DNA from: Actinomadura cremea
GTDB taxonomy: Bacteria; Actinomycetota; Actinomycetes; Streptosporangiales; Streptosporangiaceae
Direction of reading: 5' to 3'
Assembly: GCF_014648495.1 (NCBI RefSeq)
Contig: NZ_BMRF01000013.1
Coordinates: 62,001-126,000, forward strand
DNA length: 64,000 nucleotides
Every line of letters starts with the position of its first letter. Positions within the stretch are counted from its first letter, which is position 1. Shown in pieces: positions 57,233 to 64,000 of this stretch. Under the pieces are notes generated by a model. It was not told the origin of the DNA. It saw nothing but the letters and a program-made list of their open reading frames with translations, and ran no database searches. The translations under genes and the position numbers were made by a program.

Positions 57233-58383
57233 GAGTCCTTCCCCTTCGTGGCCGTGCCCGTGCCGGACGCGGTCTTCTCGGGCGCGGCCTTCGCGCCCGC
57301 GGCCTTCGCGGCCGCGTCCGCGGGCGCGCCGGGCGCGCCGGCCGAATGCCTGGTGCGGGACTTCAGCGCCCGCGACATGCGCAGCTCCAGCAGCCGGTCC
57401 ACGCTGATCGCCAGCAGCAGCAGGACGCCCGTGATGGCCTGCTGCCAGAACGAGTTGACCTTGAGCACCACCAGCACGCTGCCGATGGTGGTGAGCAGCA
57501 GGGCGCCGAGCGCCGCGCCGTAGACGGTGCCGACGCCGCCGGTGATCGCGACGCCGCCGACCACGACCGCGCTGACGACCGTCAGCTCCCAGCCGTTGGC
57601 GGCATCGGCGACGACCGTGCCGAACCGGGCCAGCCACAGCACCCCGGCCAGGCCGGCGAGGCCGCCGCTGACCAGGTAGGCGGTCAGCACGCGGCGGCGC
57701 ATCGGGATGCCGGCGAGGCGCGCCGCCTCCGGGCTGGAGCCGATCGCGTAGAACTCGCGGCCGGACGAGTAGGAGCGCAGGTAGTACCCGACCAGCAGCA
57801 TCACGACCACCGTGATGATCGGCAGGTACGGGACGCCGAGGATCCCGCCGGTGCCGAGCGACAGGATCCCGTCCGGGACCTCGGACGCGCTGATCTGCTC
57901 GCCCTGCGCGATGCGGTACTGGAGCCCCTGGATCACGTACAGGGTGCCGAGCGTGACGACGAGGGCGGGCACCCTGCAGAAGCTGACGAGCAGCCCGTTG
58001 ACGAGGCCGCAGACGAGGCCGATCCCGACGCCGAGCAGGACGGCGACGAGCACGTTGCGCTCGGTTCCGGACACGAAGCTGCCGGTCGTGAACGCGACGA
58101 GCCCGACGACCGAGCCGACCGACAGGTCGATGTTGCGGGTGACGACGACGATCGTCTGCCCGACGGCGAGCAGCACCAGGATCGAGGCGTTGAGGAAGAT
58201 GTCCTTCACGCCCTGCTCGGACAGGAACCGCGGGTTCGCGATCGTCGTGGCGATCACCAGGACGACCAGCGCGCCGAAGATGCTCAGCTCGCGCGCGCGC
58301 AGGATGAAGTCGACGAGGCGGCGCCCTCCCCCCGGCGCGCCGTCCGGCCCGCTGCGGGCCGGGGACTCTGCGAGGACGGTCAT
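57229..58383 (-). CDS. rhaP: L-rhamnose ABC transporter permease
   Basis: 384 residues, RbsC-type permease. Motifs: VVVTRNIDLSVGSVVGLVAFTTGS, CGLVNGLLVSFCRVPALVVTLGTLYVIQGL, GREFYAIGSSPEAARLAGIPMRRRVLTAYLVSG and AVVVGGVAITGGVGTVYGAALGA. The ~45-residue C-terminal tail is Ala/Lys-rich (AADAAAKAAGAKAAPEKTASG) and unusual for the family; it may be disordered. It pairs with RhaQ. It lies 3 bp downstream of rhaT and overlaps rhaQ by 4 bp. Confidence 0.92.
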   Translation of the reverse strand: MTVLAESPARSGPDGAPGGGRRLVDFILRARELSIFGALVVLVIATTIANPRFLSEQGVKDIFLNASILVLLAVGQTIVVVTRNIDLSVGSVVGLVAFTTGSFVSGTERNVLVAVLLGVGIGLVCGLVNGLLVSFCRVPALVVTLGTLYVIQGLQYRIAQGEQISASEVPDGILSLGTGGILGVPYLPIITVVVMLLVGYYLRSYSSGREFYAIGSSPEAARLAGIPMRRRVLTAYLVSGGLAGLAGVLWLARFGTVVADAANGWELTVVSAVVVGGVAITGGVGTVYGAALGALLLTTIGSVLVVLKVNSFWQQAITGVLLLLAISVDRLLELRMSRALKSRTRHSAGAPGAPADAAAKAAGAKAAPEKTASGTGTATKGKDS

Positions 58384-58386
58384 GGG

Positions 58387-59925
58387 TCAGGCCGCCTTTC
58401 CGTTGTCGGCGCGGCCGGTCGCGGCGGCCATCACGTTCTCCTCGGTCGCGTCGCCGCGGCCGATCTCGGCGGTGATCCGGCCCTCGTGCATCACCAGGAC
58501 GCGGTCGGCCATGCCGATCACCTCCGGCAGGTCGGAGGAGATCATCAGGACGGCGAGGTCCTGCGCGGCCAGCTCCGACAGCAGCCGGTGCACCTCGGCC
58601 TTGGTGCCGACGTCGATGCCGCGCGTCGGCTCGTCCACGATGAGGACGTCCGGCTCGGTCGCCAGCCACTTGGCGAGCACGACCTTCTGCTGGTTGCCGC
58701 CCGACAGGACGCCGACGACGTCGCTGAGCCGCGCGTACTTCAGCTGGAGCTTCAGCGCCCAGTCGGCGGCGCGGTCGCGCTCCACCTTCCGGGAGATCAG
58801 CCCGGCGCGGCCGGTCGCGCGGCGCAGCGTCCGCAGCTGGGTGAGGCCCATGTTCCGCTCGATGGACATGTCCATGACGAGCCCCTGCTGGCGGCGGTCC
58901 TCGGGGACGAGCGCGAGCCCGGCCGACATCGCCGCGGTCGGGCTCCCGGCGGGCAGCGCCTTCCCGGCGACCTCGACCGACCCGGCGTCCCAGCGGTCCA
59001 CCCCGAAGACCGCGCGGGCGACCTCGGAGCGGCCCGCGCCGACCAGCCCGGCCAGCGCGACGATCTCGCCGCGCCGCACCTCGAACGAGATGTCGGTGAA
59101 CGTGCCCTCGCGGGTCAGCCGGCTCACCTTCAGCGCGACCTCGCCGGGCTTCACGTCCTGCTTGGGGTAGAGCGCCTCGAGGTCGCGGCCGACCATGCGG
59201 CGGACGAGGTCGTCGGGCGTGAGCCCGTCGAGCGCCTCGGTGCCGGTGTAGCCGCCGTCGCGCAGCGTGGTGACCCGCTGGCAGATCTCGAAGATCTCCT
59301 CCAGCCGGTGCGAGATGAACAGGATCGCGCAGCCCTGCTCCTGCAGCGTCCGGGTGACGGTGAACAGGCGGGCGACCTCCTGCCCGGTGAGCGCGGCGGT
59401 CGGCTCGTCCATGATCAGCACGCGGGCGTCCCGGGAGATGGCCTTGGCGATCTCGACGACCTGCTGGTCGGCGATCGACAGGCCGCGGGCGGGCTGCTGC
59501 GGGTCGAGCGCGACCCCGAGCCGCTCGAACAGCTTCGCCGTCTCGGCGTGCATCGACTTGCGGTCGATGCGGCCGCCGGCGCCGCGCGGCTGCCGTCCCA
59601 TGAAGATGTTCTCCGCGACCGACAGGTCGGGGAACAGCGTCGGCTCCTGGTAGATGACGGCGACGCCGGCGGCCTGCGCGTCGGCGGGACCGCCGAAGCT
59701 CACCGCCGTCCCGTCCACCCGCACCTCGCCCGCGTCCGGCCGGTGCACGCCTGCGAACGTTTTTACGACCGTGGACTTGCCTGCGCCGTTCTCCCCCGCC
59801 AGCGCGTGCACCTCGCCCGCATGGAGCTCCAGGGTCACGCCCTGGAGGGCGCGGACGGCGCCGAACGACTTGCTCACGTTGACCAGGGCCAATGTCGGCG
59901 GTGCCGACCGGCCGGGTGCACTCAT
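58387..59925 (-). CDS. rhaT: L-rhamnose ABC transporter ATP-binding protein (two NBDs)
   Basis: 512 residues with two ABC domains. NBD1 has Walker [10 protein letters not shown] (44-52), [16 protein letters not shown] and [15 protein letters not shown]2 has [18 protein letters not shown], signature [16 protein letters not shown] and [16 protein letters not shown]. It energises rhamnose import. ATG 59925 follows GAGGAGGG. It is the first gene of the minus-strand rha run, which continues through P, Q, S, M, I and EW, and possibly into the glycosidases. A LacI-type operator lies at 59965-59978, 39 bp upstream, and another AT-rich site lies within codons ~53-58. Confidence 0.94.
   Translation of the reverse strand: MSAPGRSAPPTLALVNVSKSFGAVRALQGVTLELHAGEVHALAGENGAGKSTVVKTFAGVHRPDAGEVRVDGTAVSFGGPADAQAAGVAVIYQEPTLFPDLSVAENIFMGRQPRGAGGRIDRKSMHAETAKLFERLGVALDPQQPARGLSIADQQVVEIAKAISRDARVLIMDEPTAALTGQEVARLFTVTRTLQEQGCAILFISHRLEEIFEICQRVTTLRDGGYTGTEALDGLTPDDLVRRMVGRDLEALYPKQDVKPGEVALKVSRLTREGTFTDISFEVRRGEIVALAGLVGAGRSEVARAVFGVDRWDAGSVEVAGKALPAGSPTAAMSAGLALVPEDRRQQGLVMDMSIERNMGLTQLRTLRRATGRAGLISRKVERDRAADWALKLQLKYARLSDVVGVLSGGNQQKVVLAKWLATEPDVLIVDEPTRGIDVGTKAEVHRLLSELAAQDLAVLMISSDLPEVIGMADRVLVMHEGRITAEIGRGDATEENVMAAATGRADNGKAA
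59752..59768. promoter_or_regulatory. Possible auxiliary LacI-type site inside rhaT
   Basis: TGCGAACGTTTTTACGA centres on AACGTT. It requires GTA and AAA codons that are rare in this gene. It is 210 bp from the upstream operator, a distance compatible with looping by a LacI-type protein. Confidence 0.35.
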
Positions 59926-59964
59926 GGCGACCCTCCTCGCGGGGGACGTCCGAAACGGGACGGT

Positions 59965-59978
59965 GAAAAACGTTTTAA
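59965..59978. promoter_or_regulatory. LacI-type operator upstream of rhaT
   Basis: GAAAAACGTTTTAA has the 10-bp palindromic core AAAACGTTTT with central CG. It shares ACGTTTTAA with the site in front of rhaR. Both are AT islands in GC-rich DNA and are the likely RhaR binding sites. Confidence 0.72.
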
Positions 59979-60157
59979 CAGGATGTTGCGGAGGACGGTA
60001 GATGTGACCTGACGCACCCGTCAAGAGGGAACCTCGCCGCGAACCCCGCGTAACGTCACGGAAACCTCGGTGTGGCAGGGGAGGAGGAAGTTTCAAAGAT
60101 CCTCCGCGACCGGACCCGGCCGCCGCCGACGGCGCGTCCGCTCTGTTCATCTCGGGG

Positions 60158-60186
60158 TTGACACGTTTTAATCGATGACCCAAAGT
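60158..60186 (+). promoter_or_regulatory. rhaR promoter with overlapping operator
   Basis: TTGACA (60158-60163) is followed after 17 bp by CAAAGT (60181-60186). The operator-like TTGACAC-GTTTTAA (60158-60171) covers the -35 element and part of the spacer, matching the rhaT operator in its right half. Autoregulation of rhaR and rhamnose control of lutABC are implied. Confidence 0.65.
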
Positions 60187-60224
60187 GTCCGACACCACAA
60201 CCGGATTTCCGACGGGGGCGAAGC

Positions 60225-61328
60225 GTGAGCACTGAAGGCACCGGGCGGCCGGGAGGCGGTTCAGGCCCCGCCCGTTCGCGGGGGGCGCGGCCGGACGTCG
60301 GGATCAAGCAGGTCGCCGCGCACGCCGGAGTCTCCCCCGGCACGGTGTCGAACGTGCTCAACCGGCCCGAGCGGGTCGCCGACGCCACCCGCGCCCGCGT
60401 CGAGCAGGCGATCGTCGAACTCGGGTTCGTCCGCAACGGCTCGGCGTCCACGCTGCGCGCCGGGCACAGCCACACGATCGGGCTGATGGTGCTCGACCTC
60501 GCCAACCCGTTCTTCACCGACCTCGCCCGCGGCGTCGAGGACGTCGCCAGCGAGCGCGGCTACGCGGTGATCCTGGCGTCGTCGGCCGAGTCGGGCGAGC
60601 GGGAGCAGCGCAACCTGCGGGTGCTCGCCGAGCAGCGCGTCCGCGGCGTCCTGCTGACCCCGGTCGGGGACGACGGCGCGAACGCCGACACGCTCCGCGA
60701 CCGCGGCGTCCCGGTCGTCCTGCTGGACCACCCGACGCCGCGCGCCAACCAGTGCTCGGTCGCCGTCGACGACGTCGCGGGCGGCGAGCTGGCCGCCGGG
60801 CGGCTGCTGGACGACGGGGCCCGCACGCTCGCGTTCGTCGCGGGCCCGTCCGTCCTGCGGCAGTGCGCCGACCGGCGCAAGGGGGCGTTGCGGGCGCTCA
60901 GGGCCGCCGGGCTCGGCCGGGAGGCGCTGCGCGAGGTGACCGTGCCGGCGATGAACGCCCGGTCCGGGCAGGAGGCGGCGCGCCGGCTGCTGGCCGACGA
61001 CCGCCCGCTGCCCGACGCGGTCTTCTGCGCCAACGACCTGCTCGCCCTCGGCGTGCAGCGCGAGCTGCTGCAGGCCGGGGTGAAGGTCCCGACCGACGTC
61101 GCGATCATGGGGTACGACGACATCGAGTTCTCCGCGGCCGCCGCCGTCCCGCTGAGCTCGGTGCGGCAGCCCACCTACCAGCTCGGCCGCATCGCGACCG
61201 AGCTGCTGCTGGAGGAGTGCGACGACGAGGGCGCCGGGCACGCGCACCAGCAGGTGATGTTCCAGCCGGAACTGGTCGTCCGCGAGTCCAGCCGGCCCGC
61301 CGGAGGCCCGAAGGAGGGACGCGGATGA
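60225..61328 (+). CDS. rhaR: LacI-family regulator of rhamnose utilisation
   Basis: 367 residues. HTH near residues 26-48: [24 protein letters not shown] in LacI form, then hinge [20 protein letters not shown]. The sensor domain contains [24 protein letters not shown] and [29 protein letters not shown] basic ~25-residue extension precedes the HTH. It sits divergently from rhaT with operator-like sites on both sides of the gap, so it probably represses the transport/catabolic run and itself, released by rhamnose or rhamnulose. GTG 60225 is the start; its stop overlaps lutA as ATGA, tying lactate oxidation to rhamnose control. Confidence 0.9.
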   Translation: MSTEGTGRPGGGSGPARSRGARPDVGIKQVAAHAGVSPGTVSNVLNRPERVADATRARVEQAIVELGFVRNGSASTLRAGHSHTIGLMVLDLANPFFTDLARGVEDVASERGYAVILASSAESGEREQRNLRVLAEQRVRGVLLTPVGDDGANADTLRDRGVPVVLLDHPTPRANQCSVAVDDVAGGELAAGRLLDDGARTLAFVAGPSVLRQCADRRKGALRALRAAGLGREALREVTVPAMNARSGQEAARRLLADDRPLPDAVFCANDLLALGVQRELLQAGVKVPTDVAIMGYDDIEFSAAAAVPLSSVRQPTYQLGRIATELLLEECDDEGAGHAHQQVMFQPELVVRESSRPAGGPKEGRG

Positions 61329-62038
61329 AGGTCGCACTGTTCCTGACCTGCGTCAACGACACGATATACCCGGAGACGGGCAAGGCGATGGTGCGGCTGC
61401 TGCGGCGGCTCGGCCACGACGTCGAGTTCCCGGCCGGGCAGACGTGCTGCGGGCAGATGCACCTCAACACCGGCTACCGGACGCAGGCGAAGCACCTGGT
61501 GAAGGGCTTCGCGGAGACGTTCGACCGCTATGACGCGGTCGTGACGCCCTCGGCGTCGTGCGCGGCGATGATCCGCGACTGGCACCCGCGGCTCGCGCCC
61601 CGCACCACCGCGCTGGCGTCCCGCGTGTACGAGCTGACGGAGTTCCTCGTGGACGTCCTCGGCGTCACCGACGTCGGCGCGTACTACCCGCACCGCGTCA
61701 CCTACCACCCGACCTGCCACTCGCTGCGGATGCTGCACGTCGGCGACCGCCCGCTGCGGCTGCTGAAGGAGGTGCGCGGCATCGACCTGGTCGACCTGCC
61801 GGACGCGACGCAGTGCTGCGGCTTCGGCGGCACGTTCGCGCTGAAGAACGCCGAGGTGTCGGCCGCGATGTGCGCGGACAAGGTCACGGCCGTCCGGGAG
61901 ACCGGCGCCGAGACGCTGTGCGCCGCCGACAACTCGTGCCTGATGCACATCGGCGGCGCCCTCACCCGCACCCGCGCGGGCGTCCGGACCGTCCACCTCG
62001 CCGAGATCCTGGCGTCCACGGAGGAGGAGCCCTCGTGA
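61325..62038 (+). CDS. lutA: L-lactate utilisation protein LutA (Fe-S oxidoreductase subunit)
   Basis: 237 residues with two CCG (cysteine-rich) domains: QTCCGQMHLNTGYRTQA with PSASCAAMI in the first, and TYHPTCHSLRMLHVGDRPLRLL with TQCCGFGGTFALKN in the second. This is the LutA/LldE subunit that forms an NAD-independent L-lactate dehydrogenase complex with LutB and LutC, passing electrons from lactate to the respiratory chain. ATG 61325 overlaps the rhaR stop and its own stop overlaps the lutB GTG, so all are translationally coupled. Confidence 0.94.
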   Translation: MKVALFLTCVNDTIYPETGKAMVRLLRRLGHDVEFPAGQTCCGQMHLNTGYRTQAKHLVKGFAETFDRYDAVVTPSASCAAMIRDWHPRLAPRTTALASRVYELTEFLVDVLGVTDVGAYYPHRVTYHPTCHSLRMLHVGDRPLRLLKEVRGIDLVDLPDATQCCGFGGTFALKNAEVSAAMCADKVTAVRETGAETLCAADNSCLMHIGGALTRTRAGVRTVHLAEILASTEEEPS

Positions 62039-63489
62039 GCGAAAGCGCGATGCCGACCTACATCGGCATGCCCTCCTTCCCGGACGCCGCCCGCGAGGCC
62101 GTCGCCGACCCGCGGCTGCGCGGCAACCTCGCGCACGCCACCGGCACGATCCGGGGGCGCCGCGCCGACGCCGTCGCCGAACTGGACGACTGGGACGCGC
62201 TGCGCGAGTCGGGCAAGCAGATCAAGGACCACGTCCTCGCCAACCTCGGCCACTACCTGCGGACGCTCGAGGAGAAGGTCACCGAGGCCGGCGGAACGGT
62301 GCACTGGGCGCGGGACGCCGCCGAGGCCAACCGGATCGTCGCCGACCTGGTGAAGGCGACCGGCGAGACCGAGGTCGTCAAGGTCAAGTCGATGGCGACC
62401 CAGGAGATCGGCCTCAACGAGGCGCTCGCCGAGGAGGGCATCGCCGCCTACGAGACCGACCTCGCCGAACTGATCGTGCAGCTCGGGCACGACCGCCCGT
62501 CGCACATCCTCGTCCCTGCCATCCACCGCAACAGGTCCGACATCCGCGACATCTTCCGGAAGGAGATGCCGGACGCGCCCGCGGACCTGACCGACGCCCC
62601 CGCCGACCTCGCCGAGGCCGCCCGCAGGCACCTGCGGGCCAAGTTCCTGTCGGCCAAGGTCGCGGTGTCGGGCGTGAACTTCGCCGTCGCCGACACCGGC
62701 ACCCTCGTCGTCCTGGAGTCGGAGGGCAACGGCCGGATGTGCCTCACACTGCCCGAGACGCTGATCTCGGTGATGGGCGTGGAGAAGCTCGTCCCGTCGA
62801 TGCGGGACCTGGAGGTGTTCCTGCAGCTCCTCCCCCGCTCGTCCACGGCCGAGCGGATGAACCCCTACACCTCCACCTGGACGGGCGTGCACCCCGGCGA
62901 CGGGCCCCGCGACTTCCACCTCGTCCTCCTCGACAACGGCCGCACGGACACGCTCGCCGACGAGGTCGGGCGGCAGGCGCTGCGCTGCATCCGGTGCTCG
63001 GCGTGCCTGAACGTCTGCCCCGTCTACGAGCGGGCCGGCGGGCACGCCTACGGGTCGCCGTACCCGGGGCCGATCGGCGCGATCCTGTCGCCGCAGATCC
63101 GCGGCATCGGCTCGGACGTGGACGCGTCGCTGCCGTACGCGTCGTCGCTGTGCGGGGCGTGCTTCGAAGCCTGCCCGGTCGCGATCGACATCCCCGAGGT
63201 GCTCGTCCACCTGCGCGCCCGCGCCGTCGAGGACGGGCCCCGGCATCCGGTCGAGCGGGCCGCGATGACCGCCGCCGGGTGGACGCTGCGCTCGCCCGCG
63301 CGGCTCGCGCTCGCGCAGCGCGCCGCGTCCGCGTCCCGCCGCTTCGTCGCGCCGCGCGGCCGGATCCGGCGGCTCCCCGGGCCGCTGGCCGCCTGGACCG
63401 AGACCCGGGACGCGCCCGCACCGCCGAAGGAGTCGTTCCGCGCCTGGTGGGCCCGGACGGACGGCGGCCGCACGGAGGAGGAGCAGTGA
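62035..63489 (+). CDS. lutB: L-lactate utilisation protein LutB (Fe-S protein)
   Basis: 484 residues. LUD (DUF162) domain in the N-terminal half (VVKVKSMATQEIGLNEALA, VSGVNFAVADTGTLVVLESEGNGRM in pieces). Two [4Fe-4S] clusters follow: CIRCSACLNVCPVYERAGGHAYGS and CGACFEACPVAIDIPEVLVHLR; a C-terminal LutB extension ends the protein. It is the electron-transferring subunit of the Lut complex. A duplicated APADL.DAPADL stretch near residue 180 is a small local repeat. GTG 62035 overlaps the lutA stop; the stop overlaps lutC GTG (63486-63489). Confidence 0.95.
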   Translation: MSESAMPTYIGMPSFPDAAREAVADPRLRGNLAHATGTIRGRRADAVAELDDWDALRESGKQIKDHVLANLGHYLRTLEEKVTEAGGTVHWARDAAEANRIVADLVKATGETEVVKVKSMATQEIGLNEALAEEGIAAYETDLAELIVQLGHDRPSHILVPAIHRNRSDIRDIFRKEMPDAPADLTDAPADLAEAARRHLRAKFLSAKVAVSGVNFAVADTGTLVVLESEGNGRMCLTLPETLISVMGVEKLVPSMRDLEVFLQLLPRSSTAERMNPYTSTWTGVHPGDGPRDFHLVLLDNGRTDTLADEVGRQALRCIRCSACLNVCPVYERAGGHAYGSPYPGPIGAILSPQIRGIGSDVDASLPYASSLCGACFEACPVAIDIPEVLVHLRARAVEDGPRHPVERAAMTAAGWTLRSPARLALAQRAASASRRFVAPRGRIRRLPGPLAAWTETRDAPAPPKESFRAWWARTDGGRTEEEQ

Positions 63490-64000
63490 GCACGCGCGAG
63501 GAGATTTTGCGGCGGATCGACGGGATCGTCCCGGCGCGTCCGGCCGCCGACGTCGCCGCCGACTATGCGCGGATCGACCGCGGGTACGCGCGCCGTCACC
63601 ACGAGGACGGGATCCTCGACCTGTTCGCCGACCGCGTCGCGCACTACCGGGCGACCGTCCTGCGCGCCACCGAGGCCGACCTTCCCCGCGTGGTCGCCGA
63701 ACGCCTCGCCGCGCGGCCGGGGACGCACGGGGCGCCGTCCGGCCTGCCGGACGAGTGGCTCGCGGACGTGGCGTCGGAGCTGGTGCGCGACCCGGCGGTC
63801 GCCGACCTCGACGGGCTCGCGGGCGCCGTCACCGGCTGCGCCGCCGCGATCGCCGAGACCGGCACGATCGTCCTGGACCACGGTCCCGGGCAGGGGCCCC
63901 GCGCGCTGTCGCTGGTCCCCGACTACCACCTGATCATCGTGCGCGCCGCCCAGGTCGCCCCCGACGTCCCCGAGGCGCTGGAGCGGCTCGACCCGTCCCG
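63486..64000 (+). CDS. lutC: L-lactate utilisation protein LutC, partial (right edge)
   Basis: The first 171 residues are visible. It begins VSTREEILRRIDGIVPA and contains the LUD-domain stretch LAGAVTGCAAAIAETGTIVLDHGPGQGPRALSLVPDYHLIIV, typical of LutC/LldG. The C-terminus lies beyond the window. It completes the L-lactate-oxidising LutABC complex. GTG 63486 overlaps the lutB stop. Confidence 0.93.
   Translation, partial: MSTREEILRRIDGIVPARPAADVAADYARIDRGYARRHHEDGILDLFADRVAHYRATVLRATEADLPRVVAERLAARPGTHGAPSGLPDEWLADVASELVRDPAVADLDGLAGAVTGCAAAIAETGTIVLDHGPGQGPRALSLVPDYHLIIVRAAQVAPDVPEALERLDPS

Overview
The window is high-GC (about 70-75%) DNA with short intergenic gaps, many GTG/TTG starts, ATGA/GTGA stop-start overlaps, Tat-type signal peptides, LacI-family regulators and an actinobacterial SOS box (TCGAAC-N4-GTTCGA). 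It is chromosomal DNA of a filamentous actinomycete. Gene content suggests a Streptosporangiales/Thermomonosporaceae-like organism (for example Actinomadura), but the taxon is inference. No rRNA, tRNA, CRISPR, insertion sequence or prophage gene was seen.

Region 1 (1-10195), mixed metabolism. A minus-strand run holds an amidohydrolase, a CoA-disulfide-reductase-like flavoprotein and a large DUF4132-like protein cut by the left edge. It diverges from a glutamine-synthetase-family gene; amidohydrolase plus GS looks like FluG split into two genes. Then come a FUSC-type membrane protein, an HSL-type esterase, a PucR-like regulator and a metallo-beta-lactamase-fold hydrolase behind a perfect TetR-type operator.

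Region 2 (10186-21054), DNA repair and housekeeping. recD2 and mtnA run leftward. The mutagenic-repair operon imuA'-imuB-dnaE2 runs rightward from a promoter carrying a perfect SOS box. A stretch with relics (a Ser/Thr kinase N-terminus and an echo of the dnaE2 3' end) separates it from ppx and a small PH-domain membrane protein.

Region 3 (21027-26440), ribose operon on the minus strand: rbsR-rbsA-rbsCB (permease and binding protein fused)-rbsK, behind a perfect LacI operator.

Region 4 (26504-31063), small genes: two hypothetical proteins, a lipoprotein, an aldo/keto reductase, a zinc-less quinone oxidoreductase, a MarR regulator and a DUF1801 protein. The last two share a palindromic divergent promoter.

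Region 5 (31066-64000), an L-rhamnose/rhamnoside locus of about 33 kb. On the minus strand, starting at 59925: importer rhaT-rhaP-rhaQ-rhaS, mutarotase rhaM, isomerase rhaI and bifunctional aldolase/lactaldehyde dehydrogenase rhaEW. Seven secreted glycosidases follow (five GH78, one GH106, one GH127/GH146), ending at a strong terminator at 31066-31097. Divergently, the LacI-type regulator rhaR overlaps lutA-lutB-lutC, which oxidise the L-lactate made by the RhaW domain. Together the genes encode extracellular rhamnose release, import, isomerisation, aldol cleavage and lactate oxidation to pyruvate. The L-rhamnulose kinase is the one required step not seen in the window.
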